From positions 10,381,101-10,445,100 of the forward strand of contig OX459101.1 in assembly GCA_949775045.1 (NCBI GenBank): DNA of 64,000 nt, in the 5' to 3' direction. The stretch is from Metridium senile (taxonomy: Eukaryota > Cnidaria > Anthozoa > Actiniaria > Metridiidae). The notes below the pieces were generated by a model. The model saw only the letters and a list, made by a program, of their open reading frames with translations, was not told the DNA's origin and did not search any database. Below are positions 21,690-33,904 of the stretch, one piece after another (position 1 is the first letter of the stretch; every line of letters starts with the position of its first letter). A program made the translations under genes and the position numbers.

Positions 21690-23480
21690 ATTTCAAACAC
21701 AAATTAACACTATAGAAATACAAATTACACTTCTATTTAGTCAAAGACATCATTATGTAAAAATTTAAACATCGCCAGGGGCAAAAAAAGATAAAAAGAT
21801 AACTGTTTCAGATTCATAAAGAGAATGCCGCAAGCCCGCCAAAAGCACACAACCGATGCACGCGCGCGTCTATTTTCATGGCTTTTGGCGGGAATTTGAT
21901 TCATTTTACTGAATATTTCTTTTCCATATCATTGTTAATCTTTGAAATGAATAGAGGTATTTTAAACTGGTTTTTCAGTGTTTTTCAGTATATCTTTTTA
22001 AATTTTAGTTGGGCTTTTCCATGAGTTTTTAATAAATAATTACCAAATTAAAACTGTTTGTTTACCTCAAAAACCTCAAAATGAATTGCTAATTGCACTA
22101 ATTTTGGTTGGATCAAGCGCTACTGATATTATAAAAGATATTCATATGATTTACAGCCGTTCTCAGTCACACGTGCATGTTCACTATAAAACTTTGACGT
22201 CTAAACTTGGTTTTGGTGGACGTCAATCAACTGTATTTCCCGGGCAACATGTACCTGAAATTGTCCGTTGTAGATCAGCGATAAACTCGTTAAGTAGAGT
22301 TTCTGCCCGTAAAATGGGTTAAATCGATTTAAATTTCTCCAATATTGATTTCCGAGTATTCTAGGACGAAAAGGTTTGATAAAAAGACAAATAGAAGATT
22401 CAATTCTATCAAAATAAGATATAATTTAAACAATTTATTCGTAATGCTAATTTATTACCGTTCGCAACGGACTATTTTGGCTGAGTTTCCTTGGAAATAT
22501 CGTTGATTGACGTCCACTGACGAAGATCAAGTCTAGGCAGGAATGTTTAATAGTGAACTGGCAGGTGTGACTGAGAACGGCTGTAACTCATATAAAAATC
22601 AAAAATCAATACTGAAATATTTCAGTACATTTTGAACGAAATGGGTTTGATAATTGTTTTGAGAAATGAAGCGTTTTTCACACTTAAACTTCATGCATTG
22701 TAACCACAACTAGAAACTTTTACGCACCCTGATTGGCTGAGAACGATGTTCCTGAAAAGAGGACAGATCCATGAAAATTACATGGCAACGCTAGGTTTGG
22801 ATTTATCCTCCACTAACAACACACGAAGTCCAACCTTTTGTTTAATTTATAAGCGTTTACATGTGTTCGATAAACTAGAAAATAATTTTTTTACATTTGT
22901 AAATTTGTCAGAAAGACCATTTGGTTGTCATTTTCAGGTTTCAATTTGGCCATAAGAAAGCGAAAGTTTGACAATTTGCCCCACGCGAACTAAAAAATCC
23001 TTGTCATGCAGAGCCCCCATGCAGGGGTTACCGGATCATTATATAAAGAAAGTCCTCCCTAGGGGACCCTCGAGGGGCAAACTTTGTAGGCACAGGGAAA
23101 AGTGAAACAAAAATTCTTAGAGGACCCTTGAGAGTAAACTACTCAATTCTTAGAGCTTAATGTCAAACATTTCCCTGGGGGACTGCCTTTTGAAGTGACC
23201 GCTGATACCAAAAACCATCCAAGGTGGTCCCAGAGAGTAACATGAGTTTCCCCATAGTACCCCTGTGCGTAGTCCCCTGGTGGGTTAAGTCAAAATATAT
23301 ATCTCCAATGGCGTATGAAAAGTTTATTCCATTTCCTTTGAGCCCAATTATGCATAAAACATAATTTATTGTAAATACATATGAACGTGATAGAATTAAA
23401 TTGGGTTAGATATATATACAGTGTTTTATATTCCTCTTTCACTGCAAAAATTGATCACTGAGGAGCCCATTGAATTAGGT
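21690..23480. repeat. Non-coding part of segmental duplication, copy 1
   Basis: It matches 36.06-37.80 kb apart from private insertions: CACTTCTATTTAGTCAAAGA, CGATGCACGCGCGCGTCTAT, AACCATCCAAGGTGGTCCCA and others. No gene recognised in either copy. Confidence 0.8.
22153..22590. mobile_element. MITE, TTACAGC.GTTCTCAGTC ends (copy 2)
   Basis: Left TTACAGCCGTTCTCAGTCAC; right TGTGACTGAGAACGGCTGTAA, with inner GTGGACGTCAATCAAC blocks. It is flanked by TCATAT on both sides. The homologous site at about 36.53 kb has a single TCATATAAAAA and no element, so it inserted after the block was duplicated. Confidence 0.85.
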
Positions 23481-23749
23481 GTATATCAGTTATATAATAG
23501 CTTTTCTAGCCACTTCAATTTTGCCGGGAAACTTTCAAAAACAGAATTATATGTTTTTTTATATAATTAGTTTCACATTGGTTTGAGAAATGAAGCATTT
23601 TTCACTTAAGCATTGTAACCACAACTAGAAACTTTTACGCACGCTGATTGGCTGAGGAGCCCATTACCCGGAGCGTACATCTCACGTATCTCCTTTTTAG
23701 GAGTTATCGTCTAGCAGACCATCCTTATTTAGAACAAATTTGCGGCTAA

Positions 23750-24377
23750 AGGTGATGTTACACGGGACAATTCGCAACAACAACTTTCCGCGCAACAGTG
23801 TTGCGCGGAAAATTGTTCTTGCGTAAAGCATGTCAAACGAGACAACTTTTAACGCAACATTTGCTGACAACAGGGTGTTACACGGATCAACTCTTAGCGC
23901 AACGTCGTAATGGCAACATCGGTTTAGTAACTAGTCTCCGCGCGGACACATTTGTAAACAAAGATGGCGGTCGAGCAGTGGGCTCTCCGTCGCAATGCAA
24001 ACTTTGTTTTGATGCTGTTATTGGCCGATAGTTTTGAAGATGATAACGAAGAACGGCCAAAGAAGAAAGCCAGAGCTGTGTGGACATGGGAATGGCTTAA
24101 AAGGCGCGAGAAAAGAGGGGATTTTCAAGTTGTTGACAAGCTTATGTTGCGCAGAAAGTTGACGACAAGCGTGCTACACGGATCAACTTGCAACAAATTC
24201 GTCATATTTTGTTGCATGTTTTTGAAGGTCGTTCAAAAACTCGCAACATGTTGCCGCAACAAAAAATTGCTAAAAGTTGTAACCGCGTGCCATGTTACAC
24301 GAGATATCTTTCCGCGCAACATTTCTTGCGCGGAAAGTTAACGTTGTAGTTGCGAGTTGTTCCGTGTAACATCACCT
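23750..24377 (+). mobile_element. PIF/Harbinger-type internal-deletion element
   Basis: Flanked by TAA on both sides (23747-23749, 24378-24380) with ends AGGTGATGTTACACGGGACA and TTCCGTGTAACATCACCT. The interior repeats CGCGCAACA/TTGCGCGG. From 23964 it encodes MAVEQWALRRNANFVLMLLL..ADSF...RPKKKARAVWTWEWLKRRE, which resembles the N-terminus of Harbinger nucleases. The frame departs after about 60 residues, so it lacks a transposase. The three-base TWA target fits this superfamily. Confidence 0.8.
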
Positions 24378-24677
24378 TAAGTAATTTCGCCAATCAAATT
24401 GCTATGTCTGCCTAAATCATATTTGCATAAATAAACTTTTTTATAAACAAAAAACAACGTGGTGGACATGCAGAAGCGAAATATGAATGTGAAAATAGCC
24501 TGTTTGAGTTGTTCGCTCCGGGTAATGGACTCCTGAGTGCAAGTTGTAAATTTGCACTTGGTTCAAGTGATCACTTTTTGCAGTGTACGCCGAGTCGTAT
24601 TCAAAGCTAAGCTTGATTACTGATAATTGAACAATCTATAACTTGTCCATGCATAAGCCGTTTGTTATAATTAACAG

Positions 24678-26110
24678 TCACAGAAATCCGGCGGATAGTC
24701 CAGTTATTGTAACTTGTCCAGATCGTTTTTTCACATGCAAAATCTGATTGACTCGATCATAAAATAGTATTCTATTCACACCGGTCCCACTGTACTCATG
24801 TATGAGAATTGGAGAAAACCTGGCGGAGCTCTCCAATGGACGATAAAGGCGAGTCGAGGTGAAAGGGTGGGAAGGTGGGTTTAAAAAAAAGAAACAATAG
24901 GAGAACAACCCCAGGTCGGGGAATGGAGAGCACAGCAAGACCATAAATACGTAAGATATGCAGGCTAGATACCGTAAAGCCTATACTGCAGTTTTGACTA
25001 AACTGAGTAGTATGCTAATTAATTCTCACACATTTATACTAGTGAGACCGCTGAGAATAGAACTTTTACCCATACTCAAAAACCAGAAACATAGAACATG
25101 TGAAAATATTGCAGAGGGAAATACCGGGGGCTCATGCTCACAAGCTAAACGATATAAATATTACAAGCGTAACACGACATTCCAAACGGAACTACTGTCA
25201 TCCCCTGAGCCACTTGAAGCAGACAAGCTGCATGATGTAGATGGTTGTCACAAACGGATCATGAAAGAGAAAGAGCAAAAAAGGCTTACAGTAGCAGCCA
25301 AAGAAGAAGTTTTTGCATAGGCGGGTTGGCTCAGGGGATGACAGCCCTGAGCGTCAGTAATCCGACTAGGGCATTAGACACCCTTTCAAGACTGTCATCC
25401 TAGAGTGGGAAGGGGCCAGGGTTAATAAAAAAAAACAGTTCTATGTTCTAGTTCTATGTAGAACTAGGTCTTTAAACAGGCGAAACGAAAAACTATAAAA
25501 CGGTCAACAGAGCAATATTATATTTACCTCTTGAACGTAGAGAGGAGATACCTACACACTCCAACCAATTCAACGAATTTTTACATGTGAAAACGACTCT
25601 TGAATTCAGTCAAAATATTCGTTGGGAAGGTAGATACACTGAACGATCGATGAGATGACCGTGTGAGCTGGCTGCAGGTTTGACTAAACTGAGTAGTATG
25701 CTAATTAATTCTCACACATTTATACTAGTGAGACCGCTGAGAATAGAATTCCGGCGGAGAGACCAGTTAGGTTTAACTTGTCCAGATCGTTTCTTCACAT
25801 GCAAAATCTGATTGACTCGATCATAAAATAGAATTCCGGCGGAGAGGCCAGTTAGTTTAACTTGACCAGATCGGTTCTTCACATGCAAAGTTTACAGTCA
25901 CAGAAATCCGGCGGATAAGCCAATTATTGTAACTTGTTCAGATTGTTTCTTCACATGCAAAATTGAATCATAAAATAGAAATCCGGCGAAGTGGCCAGTT
26001 ATTGTAACTTGTCCAGATCGTAGGACATGTTAGTTTTTAAACTTGTCCAGATCGTCGGACGTGTTAGTTTAACTTGTCTAGATCGTTTCTTCACATGCAA
26101 AATAGTACCC
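24678..26110. repeat. Scattered pentraxin-tail repeats and shared blocks
   Basis: AACTTGTCCAGATCG(T) with CTTCACATGCAAAAT recurs at about 24.71, 25.78, 25.86, 25.93, 26.01 and 26.08 kb, mostly linked to AATCCGGCGGA(G/T)A and ATTGACTCGATCATAAAATA. On the minus strand these read HVKKRSGQV, as in the last exon of the pentraxin genes. A second block (ATGCTAATTAATTCTCACAC, TAGTGAGACCGCTGAGAATA) lies at 25.01 and 25.70 kb. No complete gene is seen. Confidence 0.75.
25192..25345. mobile_element. Short inverted-repeat element, CTGTCATCCCCTGAGCCA ends
   Basis: ACTGTCATCCCCTGAGCCAC at 25195 and TTGGCTCAGGGGATGACAG ending 25345. A 120-residue frame overlaps the left end and has no recognisable domain. 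Confidence 0.6.
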
Positions 26111-26935
26111 TTCACAATTCCCTGCGCCATCTTGAAAGGTAGCCGGGCCTTTGCATTCAAGCGAGACGAACGTTGAGCTTGCAATGTTAGAAACACGTGA
26201 ATAATTGTCCAGCCAGGTGTTAAAAGACTTCAAGTGCACCTGACGCCCTTCATGATATTTTGCAAATCTGTTGTACATGAGGTGTATAATAAGTGTACTT
26301 AACATTTCTTGATGTCGACCTCTCCTTTTTGAGATTCTGAAAATGCAAATCAGGTGACGTCATCCCAGGAATTTGTCAAAGTTTTGTTTCAAATCTGACA
26401 GCAAGCTTGTTTTTGTAAAGTAGTAAAAATGTTAATGGTAGTGTGAATATTAGACCCCGGCTACACGGCTATACTTTTGAAACCGCATACTTTTTGATGC
26501 GAATCGGCCTATCGTCCACACGAATCCAGTGAATCCTGTCACCGAAACCGCATACTTTTACTTGAATCCTCCGGATATGCGGATTCGTGTGGACGCAAAT
26601 ATTTCTATGCGGTTTCAACCAGATCGGATTCGTGTAGAAGAGGCCTTAGTAATACAGATATTGAGCTTTAAAAAATTGCTATAATTATTTCCAGAGAACT
26701 TTTGTATATTTAATGAGGCCTGGGATGACGTCACTTCATTTGCATTTTCAGATTTCAAATGTTTATATCTCAGAAAGGAGAGGTCGACATCAAGAAAAAT
26801 TAAGTACACCTATTATACACCTCGTGTACAACAGCTAGATTCGCAAATTATCATGAAAGGCGTCAGGTGCACTTTAAAAGGTCTCTATCATTGCAAGCTC
26901 AACGTTCGCTTCGCTTAAGATGTTGGACACGAGCT
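26100..26935. mobile_element. Foldback containing exon-like fragment, split by a MITE
   Basis: 26100-26380 (minus sense) and 26700-26930 (plus sense) are inverted copies of one sequence: TGACGTCA, GGTCGACATCAAGAAA, GGTGCACTT, CATTGCAAGCTCAACG. On the minus strand the left arm reads SNIASSTFVSLECKGPATFQ then DGAGNC. The same phrase occurs at 49868-50072. It may derive from a real exon of an unknown secreted protein. Confidence 0.65.
26453..26647. mobile_element. ~200-bp MITE (GTCTACACG family), copy 3
   Basis: Same family as 6354 and 18491. It sits in the spacer of the 26100-26935 foldback, flanked by TTA on both sides. Confidence 0.85.
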
Positions 26936-27118
26936 GAATTTACACAGAAAAAGAAGTGGGACATGTTAGCCGAACTAGTCCAGATAGTTTCTTCACATGC
27001 AAAATTTACACACAAAAAGAAGTGGGACATGTTAGCCGAACTAGTCCAGATAGTTTCTTCACATGCAAAATTTACACACAAAAAGAAGTGGGACATGTTA
27101 GCTTAACTTGTCCAGATC
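26936..27118. repeat. ~66-bp array at the 3' end of the second PAN-pentraxin gene
   Basis: Three units of AAGAAGTGGGACATGTTAGC...GTCCAGATAGTTTCTTCACA. Same unit as 7025-7385 but fewer copies. The stop codon of the second gene (27072) lies inside it. Confidence 0.9.
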
Positions 27119-30100
27119 GTTTCTTCACGAGCTCGTTCCACTGTATTAAGTTACCAGAGGCTGAGGTGCATTTGTTTGTATGAATGGCAGAGATTTCTGC
27201 AGCGCTCAATGCCTTGTCCCACATGTTGACCATAGTTAGTTTTCCCTGTAGGCTTTGATCGGCATCGTATTCTGCAAGGTACTTGTCGACATCTTGTCCA
27301 AGTATGACCGCACCCTTTGGAATAGTTTTACCTGAATAACAATAATATCGATACATGAATCAGTAAATGAATAGAGATGTTAATAGTTAATGCATGCATT
27401 TATGGATGGATGGATGGATGAATAAATGGAAACATTTATATATTGATGCATGGATTACTAAATGAATGAATGATAGATAGTACTTATCAAGATATATAGA
27501 TTTTACAGATTTTAATGTAAAGGCTATCTGTAATAACCCCAACTGAGGGCTAACCTAGATAGATAGCAAAGCCTAGTGTTCCCTGGGGGAGGGGCGGAGG
27601 TGGGGGGGGGGGGGGGGGGGGGGGGTTACTAAGACACAAAGATACCGGAGTTCTATTAAAAAAGATTTTAACCTCTAATACCAACCGAGATACTACGAGT
27701 ATATCCTCCCCGGTTCCGTGCTTCGGAGATAGCATGCTCATTACTTTACTGTTGTCTTACCGACATAGGAAGCGGCATCACCCCGTTTGGTTCCATTGAT
27801 GTACAAGTTCCACTTGCCATCGGTATTCTGCCAAGTCCACGCGATGTGATGCCAATTACCATCAATCAATTTAACTTCACTGTGATCGCTGTGTGACATA
27901 AACAATATATAATGAACCGTGCTGCTAGGGTGGTTACAAAAAGTAACTATGAAACTGACTCTACCTCTCTTCTTGAGTCCCTTCACTGGGACAATCTTTA
28001 TACTCGCCGGAAAAAGCTCAAAGCAATCATGATGTTCAAATCTTTGCATAAGCTTGCCCCGGCATACCTAAATGATTTGTTCCATCCCCGTAGCACCAAG
28101 TATGACTTACGAAACAATGATGGCAAATTAAATTTACCTAAACCACGTACTAATTACCTGAAAAGGTCTTTTAGTTACAGTGGTGCCAAAATATGGAACG
28201 GTTTACCCGAAAATATTAGAAACTCTGGTTCCTTAGCAAGTTTTAAATCTAAATTGAACCAGGCCTCTCTTAATTTATGAGATTCCCACACGGCAATCAT
28301 GTAAAACAGTAGCTATTTTATTTTTAATTTTGTAAATATTGACTGATGATTTTCCGTGTTTAAATAAAGTTATACAACATAATGATTCATTAGAGGCAAG
28401 GTGAATATCGAGGAATATTAACGGAGGCGAAGTCGAGGAGAATATTTAAAACAAAACATCTTAGACAAAATAAACTACCTCAACCCTGTAAATGTACATA
28501 TTTTCGATCTCCTCACCAGGCCCTTTTTTAATGCTCACGTCAAGCAAGCGTAGTAAGCGGTTACGGCCCAGGGACGAGATTGAGATACTTTATGTGTTCC
28601 AGTGTATCCATGGTGCAATGCATTTTCATTTCATCGGTAATTTAAAAATCCTTCACCCCTTGAGGACTCGGTCGGCGCTATTTTTATGTTTTAATATTTC
28701 CTGTGCGTACCTTTTAGGGTTCACGCTCAAATTTGCAATTTGACCCTTTAGGGTTATTTTTAATTGACTTTTCACAACAAGACTTTAACCTTTCTTTTAA
28801 CTTATGCGTACTTTTAAAAGGTCATGTTTTTATAATCAACCACTGTCCCCTTAAACAAGGCTAGGGGGTATCCTTGTTAAGTCAGTCCATTTTTAAAATA
28901 CATAATTTTGTATTACTCATACGATGGAGTTTTTTCCCAAACATGCAAAATGGAAGAAACCATATCCCTTAAGGACGCTCGCGGGCATTGTTTCTGCGCA
29001 TCCTTTCTGCGCGCGACGAGGAACGCTTAGATGATTTTGCTTTGAAACGAAATACAAGATGACTTTGCAGCACAATATCTTGAAAACGAATTCGGTGAAC
29101 ATAATTTTTCATTTTAAAAATTTATAAAGAATTACAAAAGCTTTGTGTGTTCAAAATGTTAAATATTAAATGATAATCACTTTTTTAACGTTTCAATTCT
29201 TCTAGACTGGACACGTGTACCCTACTTATGGGGGAGACTCAGGCTTAAAAAAAAAAGGCTGCACTCCGAGATCATCTCACTCCTAAACGAGTAAGGTGAC
29301 CGCCATTTTTTATTTGCTCATGTATGATGATCGTACTTCACCGCGCGAAGTTTGACGAAAAAAACATGGTTAATTTATTTGCCCGCGAACGCCCTTAGGT
29401 ACTAAGGCTCGGTTCAAACGTCGAGCCATTCATCTGCCGAATCTAATCGTTTCTCAGTTGGCACATGAGTAGCTCGACGTACATGAATCAATTGAGTTCG
29501 GCAAGATTTGGTTAGATTCGGCGCGGCACAAGCTCGACCGTGCCAGTCGAGCCAAACGGCAAAAGTTCGACACCATTTCAAACGCCGAGCTATCATTGTG
29601 CCGAACCTAATATATAAATCGAAATTTAAATTTAAATTTTTTGTCAGTAAAATATTAGGTGAATTGACTATGCAATTAAGTCAAAATTCGATTATATTCT
29701 GCTGTATTCGATTCTATTTGGATCGACGTATTAAACAACGGTGAAATTTTTAAATGCAAAAAAAAAATCCCAACACCCCCCTCGCAATTCTCAAAAAATT
29801 TACAATCCCCTCTCAAGAATAAAAATTTATCCACTCCCCCTTGGTATCCCCCCACTTTTCTGATAAAAAAAATCACATCCCCTTTTCTTGTTTTTTTTCC
29901 AGATCCCCCCTCAATTTCACCTGCCCCCCCCCCCCCCCCCCCCTCTGCCATACATAATGATTGCAGCCTAAGTCATTCAATTTATAAAATACCTAATGTA
30001 TATTACTCACGCTTTGGATCCTTTCAAGTACACCCTTGTATATGTACTGCTTAAATGAATGCATATTTCGTTGGCTTGCCCAGGGATAGCATAAGCGAAC

Positions 30101-31524
30101 ACCCCGGTGTAGGTAAGGGCAGGATCCATCTGAACCCACAAGGAAACGGTGAAGGCGTTTAAGGCATTGTCAAAAGGGTGCTCCCATTCTACTTTGTCTT
30201 CGATTGACTTACGTGGAAAGTTTAATATTTTATTCCTGTTTGTTGCTGTGTAAGTAACAATAAATACACAAATTTAAGGCAGGCATGATAACGATGATGT
30301 ATGTAGTGCCAGTGATTACGTGAATATTAGGTTGATAATATTTTGTTAAAGAATGATAATGATGGCACGGGTTGCGTTCGAGGGGAATGGGTGGCGTAGT
30401 GGTTCACCGCTGTGGTCCAGGTTCAAGTCCCGGCTCGGGCATGGATAAAATCTGAGTACAATTTGTTATATGTGTTCTCCTCTCCTATGCCACGAGTGTT
30501 TTTCTCCGTGTTACCAGGTTTTCCTCCCTCCTCAAAAATGAACATGTAAGCCGAGTTGTTGGCCAAAATATTTAATGCAGAGATAGTGAGTGTGTGTTTG
30601 AGTCTCCCCATTTAGTAGGGCACTTGCATCAAATATTTTTTTATTCAATGGCATTTATAATGATCGATATGGGGATCATGATGATAAGTTTAACTGTACG
30701 AATGAATAATTTTGCTCTCGACATTGTTTTAGGCTAACGAAGAAGAAGGAGCACATCGCTTTCCATGTTTTAACCGTGTGATATTTTTAAAAGACATTGG
30801 CACCCGGGGGGTACTCCCTTTGTCCAAGTGGTAGCGGTGATCGGCGGATCGAGGTTTTGAAAATGACCCCTAAAAGGTACGCACAGATAAAAACAAGTGA
30901 TAAAGCCTTGTCGATTTCTACCCCAACAAAGCAACAAAACAGAGTTAAAATGACTCTTAATTACAGGTACGAAATCATGTTACGTAACTTATTTGTAAGC
31001 CAGAACCCTAAAAGGACCCTAAAGGTACGCCGATCACCCCTACCACTTGGACAAAGGGAGTACATCCCCCGGGCATCGGCATCTTTTAAGAGTGTTTTTT
31101 TTTTAATTCCCACTTGGGATTACTTACCTTCACAAGTGACACAGTCATAATTTTTCTCCGCCACAACACACACTAAAGGCTCACTGCAAAACTTATCACT
31201 GCAATATCGATCCTTTATCTGATTCAATGAGTTTTGTACATACACTACACCATCGTTTGGTAACAAGGCTTCTGGGTGAGTCAAATGGCTTCCTTTGTTG
31301 AGTTCACATTTATCTTCATGTTGGTAATAATTAATGCTTCGACAAGCACTGTTTGAAGAACATTTTGACATGCAGCCCTGGCTTGTTGGAGTGTAGACCG
31401 TGTCGAGTATGAGACCATGAAGACGGAAGTACAAGATAGTAAAGTTTGGGTCACATTCCTGGGAGTGAGCTACGTGTATCAGTTGTAGCAGACACAAAGA
31501 AATGACGACTTGTAGCTTAGCCAT
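27072..31524 (-). CDS. Secreted PAN/apple plus pentraxin-like protein, copy 2
   Basis: Four coding exons on the minus strand: 31524-31128, 30245-30011, 27888-27761 and 27331-27072. Exon lengths (397, 235, 128 and 260 nt) are identical to copy 1, giving 339 residues. Domain order is the same. Divergence is uneven. The signal plus PAN exon differs at about 7 of 132 residues, but exon 2 (start of the pentraxin fold) differs at about 27 of 79 and exon 3 at about 12 of 42. The last 60 residues are again almost identical. The pentraxin signature reads HIAWTWQN. Introns carry private insertions (LINE 27905-28380, SINE 30386-30640, MITE 30796-31080). Likely secreted; ligand unknown. Confidence 0.9.
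27905..28385 (+). mobile_element. LINE 3' end inserted in an intron of pentraxin copy 2
   Basis: 27912-28280 encodes the C-terminal region of a non-LTR reverse transcriptase: NRAARVVT, SLHWDNLYTRRK, HKLAPAYLNDLF, GAKIWNGLPENIR, a FKSKL ending. An AATAAAG-containing 3' UTR follows. ATAATGA flanks both sides, and the intron of copy 1 shows the uninterrupted site (GCAATGATTCACTAA). It is antisense to the host gene and 5'-truncated. Confidence 0.85.
28386..29400. other. Intron DNA of pentraxin copy 2; no gene seen
   Basis: Parts match 9.0-9.2 kb in copy 1 (TTTCATTTCATCGGTAATTT, AAAAATCCTTCACCCC). No coding feature. Confidence 0.5.
29402..29615. mobile_element. Degenerate MITE rich in CGAGC/GTCGAGC blocks
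   Basis: GGCTCGGTTCAAACGTCGAG on the left, and TTTCAAACGCCGAGC with TTCGGC..GCCGAA pairs towards the right. The outer right end is not clear. Confidence 0.5.
29755..29945. repeat. C-rich low-complexity tract with C20
   Basis: CCCCCTC-rich stretch ending in about 20 C. G runs of similar kind lie at 27.6 kb and 43.04 kb. Confidence 0.8.
30386..30640 (+). mobile_element. tRNA-headed SINE (family A relative)
   Basis: TGGCGTAGTGG (box A-like) and GGTTCAAGTCC (box B-like) are about 35 bp apart. The body reads GCCACGAGTGTTTTTCTCCG, AGGTTTTCCTCCCTCC and GAGTGTGT. The same body is seen at 62426 and, inverted, at 40757. It lies in the first coding intron of pentraxin copy 2 and is absent from copy 1. 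Confidence 0.75.
30796..31080. mobile_element. MITE, GGGGTACTCCCTTTGTCCAA ends
   Basis: GGTACTCCCTTTGTCCAAGT...GGTGATCGGCG on the left is mirrored by CGCCGATCACC...ACTTGGACAAAGGGAGTAC on the right. Inside lie CCTAAAAGGTACGC pairs. Absent from the copy 1 intron. Confidence 0.85.
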
Positions 31525-31950
31525 GCTCGAAGTGGATCTGTCATCTGAATAATAATAATAGAATATCTATTCGATTCTTTGCTTCTCTACTTTTTGGGGG
31601 TGGTTCACAGGGCCCTCTCCCTTCGCTTTTGGGATTTCCCGCCCCACCCAAAAGCGAAGCTAGAGGGCCCTGGGAACGAGGGTGGGGAAGGGTAGCTATT
31701 GCAAATCAAATCATACAAATTTAAACTGATAACAATTTCTACTCCCCAAAACCAGAAGGTATATTGATAAAGAATTGATAATGGTGTAAATGCCAATGTT
31801 GATGATGACGAAGATTAAGATTATGATGATGATGGTGACTGATGATGTAAATGCCAATGTTGATGATGACGAAGATTATGATGGTGATGATGATGATGAT
31901 GGTGATGATGATGTAAATGCCAATGTTGATGATGACGACGATGATGATAA

Positions 31951-32162
31951 CAGGGTCTGATTGGGGTTAACTGTTAACTGAGAAACGGCTAAAAAATTAA
32001 CTGTTACCTGAGAATTGTGTCTTTTTAGGATAACTGTTAGCTGATATTTCTTTGTTTTTAATTAATAAATTTAAAATCAGATATTTTAATTTAACTGATA
32101 ACTGAGAAAATTGCTAAAATTTAGCTGTTAACTGATATTTGGACCTCCCCATTCAGACCCTG
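31951..32162. mobile_element. MITE, CAGGGTCTGA ends, in GAT repeats
   Basis: CAGGGTCTGATTGGGG and CCCCATTCAGACCCTG are terminal inverted repeats (hAT-like start). The interior is repeats of TTAACTG.TAACTGA. TGATAA lies on both sides, but the surrounding GATGAT repeat makes the duplication uncertain. Confidence 0.75.
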
Positions 32163-32739
32163 TGATAATGATGACGATGATCATGATGCAAATGCTTATA
32201 ATGATAAACTGATGTTCATAATGCCAATGATTATGATAATTATAACTGATGATAATGATAATAACGATGATGATAGTGTCAAAGCTGGTCATAATGATCC
32301 ATGAAATACAAAAATTTATAGTAATATTTTCGGGAACTTTGTAGAAACGGCTCAAAGAACCCGCTATATCAAACAAAAGCGACAGACAAAAAAATTACGT
32401 CTGCTTCGTTTATTTATAAAGACAAGAGTAGTTACATCATGCAGTGCGGCAAATATCAACATATTTAGCAATAACATAGCATTATAGTGTCCCCCGCAGC
32501 AGAACTTTATAAACTATTATTATATACCACCGCTGCCTACCATAATTACTAAGACGACCAATGAAAGCAATTAACAACAAAAGTTCAAAATCATCCACCT
32601 GTCAAACTGAATATAAAGTAAAGCAGAAATAACACGAAAACATGATTGAAAATGTTCAGCATTTACTTTGATTCAAAACATTAACTAAACGTTAATATAA
32701 CTATTATGTCTTCAATTTTGTCTTGAAACGTTTAAAATT

Positions 32740-33250
32740 CAGTGATGTAAGAAAGCATGAAGACAAGATGATTCTGATTGAAGTTCAAAAGTTAAAATTT
32801 AACTATAAATCAGAGAACGTTGAAATGGTTATATATGCTTTAGATTTCAGGACTTTTAACATGAAAGCACAGAAACATGATGATTTATTGAACTTCAAAA
32901 GTTAAAATTCAACTATAAATAGAACGTTGACATGATTATGTATGTTATAGTTCAGGACTTTTAACTGATTTAATTATGTATGAAAGCACGGAACCACGGG
33001 TTTATTAAACTTCAAAAGTTAAAATTTAACTGTAAATAGAACGTTGACATGATCATATATGTTATATTTCAGGACTTTTAACATTTTAATAATTATGTAT
33101 GAAAGCATGGAAACAAAACGATTTTATATTGAACTTCAAAAGTTAGAATTTGTTTATAAACAGAACGTTGAAACTATAAGTAGTGATTATATATTTTAGA
33201 TTCAGTTCAGGACTTTTAACATTTATGTATGAAAGCTTCGAAACGCTCAT
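32740..33250. repeat. ~110-125-bp minisatellite, about four units
   Basis: AACTTCAAAAGTTAAAATTT...GAACGTTGA...TCAGGACTTTTAAC...ATGAAAGCA recurs near 32.78, 32.89, 33.01 and 33.13 kb in the first intron of pentraxin copy 2. Confidence 0.85.
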
Positions 33251-33904
33251 AAGAGTTTCTTAGATTCATTTTTATTTTTATACACATCAGATATATATAT
33301 CAATAAAAAAGCATTGAGAATCTTTTGTTATCGTAGACATTATAGTCCGTCCGACTACTGTTTGTGACTAACGCTGGCTTATTTAAGTTTAGATTATGCA
33401 AAGTTACCCTTAGTATAAGATTCCGTTTTAAGCTGAATATATTGTGAAAATTTCAACCGTATACTTCTATAAAATTCACTTATATAGTGATATAGTTAGA
33501 GTGCAAACAATAGAGTGCAAACAATATAACCGTGAAACATTAACAAAAACTAATTTTGCTAAATTTTGCTAAATTTCACTAAATTAGTCTATTGTACTAT
33601 TTTGTACAAATTAGTAATTAGTAAATTTAGTGTGCACGTGCAATCACTGAACCGCGATTAAAGTTAGCGCCAAATTGCGCACGTCCATAACGCGAGCACG
33701 CGAGCATGGGATTTTGTTTGGAGCTAATTAAAGCATGAATATCTAGAATGCAGCAGTTTGACCTAAATATCGTGGAAATAGTTTCAAGATCCATTACAGA
33801 AGCGAATGGAGGTCATTGTTACGTTTATTGACGTTTAAAGCCAGCCAGAGTACGTATTTATAATGTGAACTACATGCAATAGAGTGAGTAACACTTATTC
33901 TTTA

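Noticed and set aside
24958..25320. 120-residue basic protein
   Set aside because: It crosses two repeat units and an inverted-repeat element; no recognisable motif or splice support.
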